A stretch of 64,000 nucleotides of DNA from contig SAAO01000019.1 in the NCBI GenBank assembly GCA_009929375.1, forward strand, positions 1 through 64,000, given 5' to 3'. The notes beneath the pieces were generated by a model. The model saw only the letters and a list, made by a program, of their open reading frames with translations. It was not told where the DNA came from and ran no database searches. Every line of letters starts with the position of its first letter. The stretch's first letter is position 1. Made by a program: the position numbers and the translations under genes. The stretch comes from Bacteroidia bacterium (GTDB taxonomy: Bacteria > Bacteroidota > Bacteroidia > Bacteroidales > Paludibacteraceae). Below, one piece after another: positions 11,001-19,849 of this stretch.

Positions 11001-12482
11001 CCAAAGCGCTTCGGCAGGAAAATCGCCCGTTGCACCTGTAATTTCCTTGCCATTGCGGTCGTATATCTGATATCCGTTCATGGTTGACCAGAATTGCATC
11101 CCGCGAACATTGGGATCGAAAGCCGCAGAAATGCCACGGCCTACATCGGACACTGCAGGCATGTAAAGACCTTTGATAATTTCGCCTGTAGCAGCATCGA
11201 ATATTCCCATACCCATAATATTGGTTTGTTGAATAAAAAACTGCTCAAGTCCGGGGCGATCGGGGTCGATATCGGCAAGCGTATGACGGTCGCCATGCGC
11301 TACATTGGGAGCGTAATACATAAATGAGCCATCATCGTCGACCGCATAACTGATCTCCACCAACTCATCGCGGCCATCGCCGTCCACATCGGCAGCACGC
11401 ACCTGATGTGCTTCGTATTGCGTATCATTTTTTTGAATAAGAGATCCCCATTGATTCACAAGTTGCCCGTTGAGGTAACGCCAGGCAGCATATGCTCCTG
11501 TGAAATTGCCTGAAGCCTGACGGTTCTTATATTGATACACGATGGAAGGATGAATACCGTCGAGATACTGAATGATAAAATGTCCTGAAATATCTTTCCA
11601 GCGATCGGTGCGGGTGGTTGCAATGTTATTGAAATGAGGTAATTCAACTTTATGTATAAGGTTGCCCGTTTCGCCATCGACAATGGCCAGCCACTGAGGC
11701 GCTGAACCTGCGACAATGCTATAATCGTGCACTGTGCCATCGGCATTTTTAATCTGAGTGCCGTTGGCAAAGGTGGTACCTTCGGATGCAGCCATCAAAA
11801 CTTCGGCTTTTCCGTTGCCATCCATGTCAAACACGGTTACCATATCGTTGTGACCATTGCTGATTTTTACATTATTACCCATGTTGATGCGCCACAGAAA
11901 AGCACCTTCGGAAGTATAGGCTTCGATCAGTGACGAAACGACGGTGCCAGTTGTCGAACTGCTTTCTTCCTCGTCTTCAATCATTCCGGCACCATGACGG
12001 TCGATTACAAAATCGAATTTACGATCGCCATCGAGATCGCCCACCCAGCAGAATTTCATCATCATTTTAGGATAACCCGCAGGTAACGCAGCATAGTTGA
12101 AATCGCGCACAATACGGTTGGCCGGGGCGTTTGCTTTGAGCTGCCATGCGCCATCTTCGACACCTTCAACGCCATTGATTACAGGTTTTACAAAAAAACG
12201 GGAAGCTGTACTAAGTGAAGTACCCGTCACATTCCAGAGGAAATTAGTAGCACCCGTTACAGGATTGGGATTCAATTTTACAGCCTCGGCTGAACCCACC
12301 TGGCGATAAATATTGAAAGCAATGTCATCGGGGTCAGTAGCCAGAAAGCGCCATGAAATAAAGACCTGGTTGTTGCCTTTGTGGATAGCCACTACACCAC
12401 GATCGAACTGATCGGTAACGCGTTGTGCATTGGCCATTGCAATGGAAAATATTACTAAAATGAGGGCTGCGATTCTTTTCAT
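8025..12482 (-). CDS. Rhamnogalacturonan lyase (PL11-like) fused to autotransporter-associated beta-strand repeats, T9SS-like C-terminus
   Basis: QFDRGVVAIHKGNNQVFISWRFLATDPDDIAFNIYRQ, GDLDGDRKFDFVIDRHG; multiple LTKTGTGKLSL/LTKEGIGKLTL repeats; C-terminal SKGFVIRKTTYTDGSAVMEKLFKQ. The ORF track begins at 12509; MKRIAALI at 12482 is the likelier start. Confidence 0.85.
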   Translation of the reverse strand: MKRIAALILVIFSIAMANAQRVTDQFDRGVVAIHKGNNQVFISWRFLATDPDDIAFNIYRQVGSAEAVKLNPNPVTGATNFLWNVTGTSLSTASRFFVKPVINGVEGVEDGAWQLKANAPANRIVRDFNYAALPAGYPKMMMKFCWVGDLDGDRKFDFVIDRHGAGMIEDEEESSSTTGTVVSSLIEAYTSEGAFLWRINMGNNVKISNGHNDMVTVFDMDGNGKAEVLMAASEGTTFANGTQIKNADGTVHDYSIVAGSAPQWLAIVDGETGNLIHKVELPHFNNIATTRTDRWKDISGHFIIQYLDGIHPSIVYQYKNRQASGNFTGAYAAWRYLNGQLVNQWGSLIQKNDTQYEAHQVRAADVDGDGRDELVEISYAVDDDGSFMYYAPNVAHGDRHTLADIDPDRPGLEQFFIQQTNIMGMGIFDAATGEIIKGLYMPAVSDVGRGISAAFDPNVRGMQFWSTMNGYQIYDRNGKEITGATGDFPAEALWWGPGLSRYMASPIGDGGFNIAFQKYNPSTKRMERDLPNFYNEGTPYYLKSYGAGRAAFWGDILGDWREEMVLPRRDSTGFAVVSNWEITTHRQYCLMQNPAYRIQTTARGYYQTADVDFYMAADMPKPPVAPVQKADVYFTSGNALTAAIADGKTVMLDIRQPNADIQLNENIAPTRLWFMNPKGKNHTISGSGKISGEGDIVKSMQGDIFLNGTHDFSGKLRISEGRMFINGSIAAPVQLDARGVIGGNASLNGGISFEKGLNIEGARIEPGIPLQTGTLTIAGNLSLPGRNNLAFDVDQTKAQKSDLLVIQGNFNVSGNENSIILNPLTAIKSGGLTLITFTGTTNATKANFMIKGLEGVPFELIIEPNAIRIEMSEPREAGSVVWKGSKSAVWDLQTRNFLNGSTEDIFVPGDSVLFNDNATLKTITISETLPVSDIIFQNNTDYRISGTGIISGSGGLTKTGTGKLSLLNEGSTFNGKVDFSEGILEVSSLKDGGLPSSIGASGAAASNWTMRNATLQTASQLATNRNMTVVGKLTVNNPASNHSVMISGNISGENIALELTGAGSLNLQGTNNFKTVLVKSGTLALGSVDANRTALGTAHITLEGGTLQMRDANSTGTVGPFVNTIDVPEGKTANWNLPKRWNFTNKLTGKGRININIPYVRSEFIGDWSAFEGTIAITGSAGEFRINNSFGYAKATFNLGSIGNLYHLSTGQTIRLGALTGIAGSKLSGGSTHWIVGTNNADNLTFAGEISGTSSRLTKEGIGKLTLTNANLYTGSTDVTNGTLWIANTTGSGTGTGTITVRADARFGGTGIVSGGINLYANSTLLLQNNSINTFSTAGSVNLMANAVLAVDVNASSATSDVLKVGGSISINGNLQLNNTGTKAFADGDEFKILNVTGTIAGAFATITPELPEGLSWDQSKLVSDGIIAVKAITSVSQINAGKEVKSTEHFSFTGASIPADSKGFVIRKTTYTDGSAVMEKLFKQ

Positions 12483-12532
12483 TGGGATTTCAGGGTTGAT
12501 TTTATACAATAGTTCGGTAAAAAATATTAATT

Positions 12533-12652
12533 TTCACGCAAAGGCGCAAAGTCGCCAAGAAAACTGTTAAGTTTTCTCTTTGCGTTATTTTTAATTTAAA
12601 CTGATTATCACATAGTTGTATTTGTAATTTGCGCCTTCGCGCCTTTGCGTGA
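12533..12652. repeat. Imperfect inverted-repeat element (CACGCAAAGGCGC arms)
   Basis: ttcacgcaaaggcgcaaagtcgcc ... gcgccttcgcgcctttgcgtga. Confidence 0.7.
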
Positions 12653-12906
12653 GCATTAATACGCAAAGAATATCGAAAATCGATATTTATTGTCTAAACA
12701 TTTATTAATCAATTATATATTCGTTCTTATAATGAAGTGTTGTTATAACTACATTACAAAAATACAATATAGAAATATTGCGTTTCGGATGTATTCGTAC
12801 AAATTGATAGATAAATGTGCGGTAGTGAATGCGGGGGATACAATAAAAAGCCCGAAGGAAGTAAATGCTTTGAGCAATGAATGCTTCATTGATAAAGATA
12901 TAATTG

Positions 12907-13053
12907 CCCCCAACCCCCTAAAGGGGAGCTGTGTCATTGTACAATTGTATCTGTTGTTTACATTTAAATTGATTTTGAAGAATTAAGTCAGAGTAATGTT
13001 AGCGCTCTTAATAAGTTGCAGACTGTTACAGCTCCCCTTTTGGGAGTTGGGGG
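12907..13053. repeat. 147-bp inverted-repeat element, 26-bp arms
   Basis: CCCCCAACCCCCTAAAGGGGAGCTGT / ACAGCTCCCCTTTTGGGAGTTGGGGG, 2 mismatches. Confidence 0.8.
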
Positions 13054-13238
13054 ATTTTTCGGAACAAGTATTGTTAAAACTGAATACAAAATCTGAAAGT
13101 TGCGATCTGCTTAATGCCTTTGTGATATGCTTAATAGCGCATTATTCAACTCAAATGACTGATTTATCTATAAAGATGTACGTTATTACAGTGTGAAGCC
13201 CGGGGAATTTATTTTTCTTTGTATCACTGAAAATACTT

Positions 13239-16200
13239 ATGATGATCATGACAAAGAAAAATATTGTTTTAGTCCTTTTTATGGTGCTTGTGGTGCAGGT
13301 AAATGCCGCCCCGGCTTTCAAAGGAAATATCCGCACAAAATACAATTTCAATCCGCAATGGTTGCTGCACGTTGGCGACAGTCAAAAGGGAGGAAAAGAC
13401 TTTGCTGACCCGCGTTTTGCTGACAAAAACTGGCAAAGCGTGGATCTGCCACGCGCCTTCAACGAAGATGAGGCTTATCGCGTGGCCATCGACGAGCATA
13501 CCGACACAATTGTGTGGTATCGGAAGCACTTCAGGCTGCCCCGAACGGCCAAAGGTCATAAGATTTTCCTCGAATTTGAAGGCATTCGCTTTGGCGGAGA
13601 GTTTTGGATCAACGGAAAGGCTGTGGGTATGCACGAAAATGGTGTAATGGCTTTCGGACTCGACATTACAGAGCATGTAAATTACTCAGGCGACAATGTA
13701 TTGGCTGTTCGTATCGATAATTCGTGGCGTTACCGTGAGCGTGCCACCAATTCCACCTATCAATGGAACGACCGTAACTTCAATGCTAACTATGGTGGCA
13801 TTCCAAAGAATGTATTTCTGCATGTAACCTCCGATGTATATCAAACATTACCACTTTACAGTAATTTGGGAACAACCGGTACTTATATTTATGCCCGTGA
13901 AATCAATATTTCGAAAAAGAAAGCCATGATTTATGCAGAATCGGAGCTTAAAAACGAATCGGGAAAAGATCAGACACTTTCGTTCGAAGTAATTCTGGAG
14001 GATATGGAAGGCAAAATTGTAAAACAATTTGGCGGTGGCGAAGTGCAGATTAAAAAAGGCGAAACGAAGACGGTAAAAGCGGGTGCGCTTGTCGAAAATC
14101 TGAATTTCTGGAGCTGGGGTTACGGATATTTATATAATGTGTACACAGTGCTGAAGCTGAATGGGACGCCTGTTGATGTGGTGAAGACGCGCACCGGATT
14201 CCGCAAGACAGCTTTCCGCAATGGCATGTTTCTGCTCAACGACCGTGTACTTCAGTTGAAAGGTTATGCACAGCGTACCAGCAACGAATGGCCTTCGGTG
14301 GGCATGTCGGTGCCTCCGTGGCTGAGCGATTACAGCAACGGACTTATTGTAAAAGGAAATGGCAACCTTGTTCGATGGATGCACGTCACTCCCTGGAAGC
14401 AGGACGTAGAATCGTGCGACCGCGTGGGTTTGATACAGGCCATGCCTGCCGGTGATGCCGAAAAGGATGTGACCGGACGACGCTGGGAACACCGCACAGC
14501 CCTGATGCGCGATGCGATTATTTACAACCGCAACAATCCGAGCATTATTTTTTACGAAGGAGGCAACGAGTCGATCAGCGAAGCGCATATGGCCGAACTC
14601 AAAGCCATACGCGACAGCTTCGACCTTTATGGCGGACGGGCAATGGGCTCGCGCGAAATGCTCGATAGCCGTATTGCCGAGTGGGGAGGCGAAATGTTGT
14701 ACATCAACAAAAGCGCCAAGCACCCCATGTGGGCTACGGAGTACCTGCGCGACGAAGGATTGCGGAAATACTGGGATAATTACTCTTACCCATTCCATAA
14801 AGACGGCGAAGGATCGAAGTATTACCGCTCCACAGTGACCAATGAGGTGACACAACGCCCCGACGCTACGGCATATAACCGCAATCAGAACTCATTTTTT
14901 GTGGAGACCATTGTGAGATGGTACGATTACTTTCGCGTAAGACCCGGCACGGGGAAACGTGTCAGCTCGGGAGGCGCCAATATCATCTTCTCCGATTCGA
15001 ATACGCATTACCGCGGTGCCGAGAACTATCGCCGGAGTGGTGAAGTGGATGCCATGCGCATTGCCAAAGATGCGTTTTTTGCACACATGGTGATGTGGAA
15101 TGGTTGGGTGGATATTGAAAACCACAGCTCATATATTGCCGGGCACTGGGAAGCCCCGTTCGATGCACCCAAAGCCGGAAAGCCCGCCACCCGACGCGAC
15201 GCGAAAGATGTACTGGTGGTATCCACAGGCGAAAAGGTGGAGTTGTGGCTGAATGGCAAGTCGCAGGGCTTTGGCGAACGTTCGCACCATTTTCTGTTTG
15301 CTTTCAGGAATGTAAAATACGAAGCCGGTGTGATAGAAGCTGTCAGCTACGATGCCGAAGGCAATGAATTGCACCGTAGCAAAAAGGAAACCACAGGTGC
15401 TGCCAACCACATTCGCCTGACACTGATGCAGGCGCCCGATGGATTTAAAGCCGATGGTGCCGACCTCGTGATGGTGGAGGTGGAAGTGGTTGACAGGGAA
15501 GGTCGTCGCTGCCCGCTGGCCAACGACATGATTTCGTTCGACCTGAAAGGACAAGCAGAATGGCGCGGAGGCATTGCGCAGGGCAAAGAAGGAAATTACA
15601 TACTCGACAAAGTACTCCCTGTGGAGGCCGGAGTAAACCGCGTGCTGATTCGTGCCACCCGCAAAGCCGGAAAGGTACAGCTCACTGCCAGCGCCGAAGG
15701 ACTGAAAGCGGCCACGCTCAGCTTCAGCTCGAAAGCAGTAAGTGTACAGCATGGGTTGAGCACTTATTTGTCGGGCGAACAGCAACCGTCGAATTTATCG
15801 CGGGGTGCGACACCTGCAGGCAGCTCTTTTAAGGTTACAAGGCAAAATGTAGAGATAGTAGCTGCTACTGCGGGCAGTAACGAGGCTGATGTAACAAATA
15901 GTTTCGACGATAATGAACTTTCGGAATGGAAAAACGATGGTCGGCTTTCGTCCGGTTGGATAAAATACGAGCTCGAACGCGATGCAACGATCAGTGCAGC
16001 CGATCTGAAACTCACCGGTTGGCGTATGCGCTCATATCCTGTTCAGATTTTTGTGGACGAGGTAAAAGTATGGGAAGGTAATACCGAAAAATCGCTCGGA
16101 TATATACATTTACAGTTTAAACCCACGCGCGGACGATTCGTAACCATAAAGCTGACAGGCGCCAGCGAGGATAAAGACGCATTTGGCGGAATAGTAGAAG

Positions 16201-16307
16201 TAGCTGCGCCCACGGCAGGTGAGCTTGATTTGTTTAAAGACCCGAATGCAGCACGGGCAGATGGACAATTACGCATTGTAGAGGCTGAATTTTTTGAGAA
16301 GAATTAA
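13239..16307 (+). CDS. Glycoside hydrolase family 2-like protein, secreted, with C-terminal Ig-like and carbohydrate-binding-like regions
   Basis: Signal peptide; TIVWYRKHFRLPRTAKGHKIFLEFEGIRFGGEFWINGKAVG, NNPSIIFYEGGNES; true start may be 13248. Confidence 0.82.
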   Translation: MMIMTKKNIVLVLFMVLVVQVNAAPAFKGNIRTKYNFNPQWLLHVGDSQKGGKDFADPRFADKNWQSVDLPRAFNEDEAYRVAIDEHTDTIVWYRKHFRLPRTAKGHKIFLEFEGIRFGGEFWINGKAVGMHENGVMAFGLDITEHVNYSGDNVLAVRIDNSWRYRERATNSTYQWNDRNFNANYGGIPKNVFLHVTSDVYQTLPLYSNLGTTGTYIYAREINISKKKAMIYAESELKNESGKDQTLSFEVILEDMEGKIVKQFGGGEVQIKKGETKTVKAGALVENLNFWSWGYGYLYNVYTVLKLNGTPVDVVKTRTGFRKTAFRNGMFLLNDRVLQLKGYAQRTSNEWPSVGMSVPPWLSDYSNGLIVKGNGNLVRWMHVTPWKQDVESCDRVGLIQAMPAGDAEKDVTGRRWEHRTALMRDAIIYNRNNPSIIFYEGGNESISEAHMAELKAIRDSFDLYGGRAMGSREMLDSRIAEWGGEMLYINKSAKHPMWATEYLRDEGLRKYWDNYSYPFHKDGEGSKYYRSTVTNEVTQRPDATAYNRNQNSFFVETIVRWYDYFRVRPGTGKRVSSGGANIIFSDSNTHYRGAENYRRSGEVDAMRIAKDAFFAHMVMWNGWVDIENHSSYIAGHWEAPFDAPKAGKPATRRDAKDVLVVSTGEKVELWLNGKSQGFGERSHHFLFAFRNVKYEAGVIEAVSYDAEGNELHRSKKETTGAANHIRLTLMQAPDGFKADGADLVMVEVEVVDREGRRCPLANDMISFDLKGQAEWRGGIAQGKEGNYILDKVLPVEAGVNRVLIRATRKAGKVQLTASAEGLKAATLSFSSKAVSVQHGLSTYLSGEQQPSNLSRGATPAGSSFKVTRQNVEIVAATAGSNEADVTNSFDDNELSEWKNDGRLSSGWIKYELERDATISAADLKLTGWRMRSYPVQIFVDEVKVWEGNTEKSLGYIHLQFKPTRGRFVTIKLTGASEDKDAFGGIVEVAAPTAGELDLFKDPNAARADGQLRIVEAEFFEKN

Positions 16308-16574
16308 AAAATAAGCTGAACCACTAAGGTGCTGGGGACACAAAGTTTCACAGAGAAAGATTGAAGTTGGAGTGTGTGGGGGAGGTGGGGATTTAGGTGT
16401 AGATACAGAAATTGTTTTGATGCCCCAAGCCCCCGCCACGGCGGGCAAGCTCTAAAGGGGATGTTCAATACCCTTGTTTGTGAAAGTTAATACAATTTTT
16501 TTTTTGAAATTGTCTTTTTTAGTGAATTTATATTTATGGTGATGTAGTTGATACAATTAAACACATAATAATTT

Positions 16575-17813
16575 ATGCAAAGAATCAGATTTACACTCAT
16601 TTTCGTGTGGCTCGCAATGGTCGTTGCAGCACAAAATGTTGCCCTTACCTATTACTTGTCCGATACCACACGCTATAGCGAGGCCTCGGGCTATGGCTAT
16701 GACGTGCTACCCACGCCCGGCAAGCAGAACACAAAGCCTTTTTACTATTCGGTGAAAGTACCTGACGGGAATTACCTTGTCACACTTAAAATCGGACACA
16801 AAAAGAAAGCCGGTGTCACTACCGTACGTGCTGAGTCGCGTCGGCTCTTTGTTCGCAGGCTTGCCACAAAGAAAGGTGAGTTTGTGACAGAGAGTTTTAT
16901 TGTAAATAAACGCACCCCTTTTATTGTCGACAATGAGTCGGTGAAGATAAAAGCCCGCGAGAAAGCCACTTTTACATGGGACGACAAGATTACTTTTGAA
17001 TTCAACGGTGAAAATCCGCTTTGCGAAAGCATTCATGTCGAAACGGCACCCGCTAGAGTGCCTACGGTTTTTCTGTATGGTAATAGTACTGTTACCGATC
17101 AGGATAGGGAGCCGTGGGCAAGCTGGGGACAAATGATACCGGCATTTTTCAATGATAAAGTGGCTTTTGCAAACTATGCAGAAAGTGGCGAAAGTGCCAA
17201 TAGTTTTATTGCGGCTGGACGAATGAAAAAAGCGCTTTCGCAAATGAAGGCCGGCGATTATGTGTTTATCGAATTTGGTCACAACGACATGAAGCAGACC
17301 GGGCCGGGCAAAGGTGCATGGTATTCGTTTATGACAAATCTGAAAATACTGATTGATGAAGCGCGTGCTAAAGGGGCTACTACGGTGTTGGTGACGCCCA
17401 CGCAGCGCCGACGGTTCGAAAATGGCCGCAATCAGAATACTCACGGCGAATATCCCGATGCCATGCGCTGGTTAGCGAACAAAGAAAACATTCCGTTGAT
17501 CGATTTGAACGAAATGACCCGCATATTGTACGACGCACTTGGCGAAGAAGGTTCGAAAAAGGCTTTTGTACATTATGCAGCCAATACTTTTCCGGGTCAG
17601 AAGCAGGAACTTGCCGACAATACACATTTCAGCACCTACGGAGCTTATCAGGTTGCCCAATGTGTGATAAATGGCATGTTGCAGGTTACACCTGAGCTTA
17701 CAAAATATCTGAAGCCCGGCTTTTGCTTTCATCCTGCGCAGCCCGATAGTCCTGATACTTTTGTGTGGGAGCTTTCGCCACTGACGGATAAAAATAAGCC
17801 CGACGGAGATTAA
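16575..17813 (+). CDS. Rhamnogalacturonan acetylesterase-like SGNH hydrolase (CE12-like)
   Basis: VFLYGNSTVTDQDREPWASWGQ, NYAESGESANSF, IEFGHNDMK, DNTHFSTYGA. Confidence 0.88.
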   Translation: MQRIRFTLIFVWLAMVVAAQNVALTYYLSDTTRYSEASGYGYDVLPTPGKQNTKPFYYSVKVPDGNYLVTLKIGHKKKAGVTTVRAESRRLFVRRLATKKGEFVTESFIVNKRTPFIVDNESVKIKAREKATFTWDDKITFEFNGENPLCESIHVETAPARVPTVFLYGNSTVTDQDREPWASWGQMIPAFFNDKVAFANYAESGESANSFIAAGRMKKALSQMKAGDYVFIEFGHNDMKQTGPGKGAWYSFMTNLKILIDEARAKGATTVLVTPTQRRRFENGRNQNTHGEYPDAMRWLANKENIPLIDLNEMTRILYDALGEEGSKKAFVHYAANTFPGQKQELADNTHFSTYGAYQVAQCVINGMLQVTPELTKYLKPGFCFHPAQPDSPDTFVWELSPLTDKNKPDGD

Positions 17814-18099
17814 CGCGTTCTGCGTTCCTTGTTCCTTGTTCCTTCTTCTGGGTTTCAGGATATTTGAAAATTTGAAATTTGAAAAATTTGAAGATTTTGT
17901 GTTTCTGAAGTGCTTCTCTTTTAATTCAGCATCCCTAATTGTCAATTATTCATTGTCAATTATCAATTATCGACAGTCTTTATTCTTTGTTTCAAAAGAT
18001 GAGGCTAACAAATCGTAAATGGTAAATGACAAAATGGTAAATAAAAATTATCCATTGTCAATTGCTCTTTATTCTTTATTCTAATAAAAAATAAATGTC

Positions 18100-19449
18100 A
18101 TGCGTAAATCAATTTTGTTTTTACTAATTCTTACATTGCCAATAGCTGCTTTTGCATTTAAAAAGAAAAAAACAGCAGTTATAAAAGATTTATTTCCTGA
18201 CGGTACGGAGATACCTGTATGGTTTCGCAACAACGAGCAAACCGATATCAGTAAGTTAGGAAAAATATATCGCCTTACTGATTATGAGGTTGTAAACGAC
18301 AGTAATCAGATTCAGACAGCTAAAATTCAGGCTGTAATTGACCTTGCTGCTGCCAATGGAGGAGGTGTGGTGCTGGTGCCGAAAGGAATTTACCTGAGTG
18401 GAGCGTTGTTCTTTAAACCAAAGACTCATTTACATATCGAACAAGGCGGAGTGCTGAAAGGCAGCGACGATATCAGCCATTTTCCGGTGCTTATGACCCG
18501 TATCGAAGGGCAGTCGCTGAAATATTTCAGCGCGTTGGTGAATGCTGACGGGCTCGACGGCTTTACAATATCGGGCAGCGGTACTATCAATGGCAATGGC
18601 TTGCGCTATTGGAAAGCCTTTTGGCTGCGTAGGGAGTGGAACCGTCAGTGTACCAATATGGACGAAATGCGTCCGAGGCTTGTGTTCGTGTCTAATAGTA
18701 AAAACGTTCAGATTAGTGGTGTCCACCTGAAGGATTCGCCGTTCTGGACGACACATTTATACAAATGCGAAAATGTGAAACTGCTGAACCTGCGCATTAC
18801 TTCGCCTGCAGCCCCTGTGAAAGCCCCAAGTACCGATGCTGTGGATGTTGACGTGTGCAGCAATGTGCTGATTAAGGACTGCTACATGTCGGTGAACGAC
18901 GACGCCATTGCGCTCAAGGGTGGCAAAGGGCCGTTTGCCGACAAAGATCCAAACAACGGAGGCAACAGAAACATTATTATCGAGAACTGTGTGTTTGGCT
19001 TTTGTCACAGTGCCGTGACTTGCGGCAGCGAATCGATACACAACTATAATATTGTGTTCCGCAATTCGAAAGTAGACAATGCCGAACGCTTGCTGTGGCT
19101 TAAAATGCGACCTGATACTCCTCAGAAGTACGAATATATTGAAGTGAACAATGTGCAGGGAACAGTGCGCAGCCTTATTTATATTAAACCCTGGACACAA
19201 TTCTTTGATTTGAAGGGAGAGAAGGATATCAAAACTTCATCGGCTAATAATATCGCGCTCAAGAACCTGAAGTTCGATTGCCAAATGGTATTCGACATAG
19301 ATAAGTCGGAACAGTACGCGCTGAGTGCTTTTACTTTTGCTGATCTTTATCTGACTGCGAAAGGCAAGGAGGCTATTCACGGGGAGCAGATTGCAGATTT
19401 AGTGCTGAAGAATGTAGTGATTAATGGAAACAAACTAAATCCGCTCTGA
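18100..19449 (+). CDS. Polygalacturonase-like GH28
   Basis: GTINGNGLRYW, VHLKDSPFWTTHLYKCENVKLLNLRITSP, STDAVDVDVCSNVLIKDCYMSVNDDAIALKGG. Confidence 0.92.
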   Translation: MRKSILFLLILTLPIAAFAFKKKKTAVIKDLFPDGTEIPVWFRNNEQTDISKLGKIYRLTDYEVVNDSNQIQTAKIQAVIDLAAANGGGVVLVPKGIYLSGALFFKPKTHLHIEQGGVLKGSDDISHFPVLMTRIEGQSLKYFSALVNADGLDGFTISGSGTINGNGLRYWKAFWLRREWNRQCTNMDEMRPRLVFVSNSKNVQISGVHLKDSPFWTTHLYKCENVKLLNLRITSPAAPVKAPSTDAVDVDVCSNVLIKDCYMSVNDDAIALKGGKGPFADKDPNNGGNRNIIIENCVFGFCHSAVTCGSESIHNYNIVFRNSKVDNAERLLWLKMRPDTPQKYEYIEVNNVQGTVRSLIYIKPWTQFFDLKGEKDIKTSSANNIALKNLKFDCQMVFDIDKSEQYALSAFTFADLYLTAKGKEAIHGEQIADLVLKNVVINGNKLNPL

Positions 19450-19485
19450 AAGCAGTCAGTGTAGTTGTTTTATACCGATATTCCC

Positions 19486-19526
19486 AATCCGCATAGCTGT
19501 TTTTACGAATGGCAATGCGGATTTTT
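19486..19526 (+). terminator. Intrinsic terminator after GH28
   Basis: AATCCGCAT...ATGCGGATTTTTT. Confidence 0.65.
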
Positions 19527-19849
19527 TAATTATATAATTCATCTGTAGTAGTTTAAAAATTAATACCGTTTCGATTTATAGGCATTTCGCCCACTTCGTT
19601 TGAAATGTTATTTGCTTAATGTCTGGCATTTCTATTGACATAGTCAGCTTCGTTATTCCCACTTTGGAGTTGTTGTTGCGCACATTCGGGTTTGTTTGAT
19701 TCAGATTTAATAAAAGAATAAACCGCGACTGTAGAAAAGGATTCATGACAATCAATCTATCATGAATCTTTCCCGTTTGAAAGAGAATACATCAATTATA
19801 TTCTTTCTATTAAAATCAATTATTAATCGTTATTCAAAAAAAAAGTTTT

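Noticed and set aside
8257-12309. Many + strand ORFs opposite the PL11 fusion gene
   Set aside because: Low-complexity antisense shadows of a long repetitive coding region with no family motifs or start context.
14130-15785. 241-aa and 218-aa minus-strand ORFs inside the second GH2
   Set aside because: Antisense shadow ORFs in GC-richer DNA; no recognisable domain and the plus-strand frame has clear GH2 motifs.
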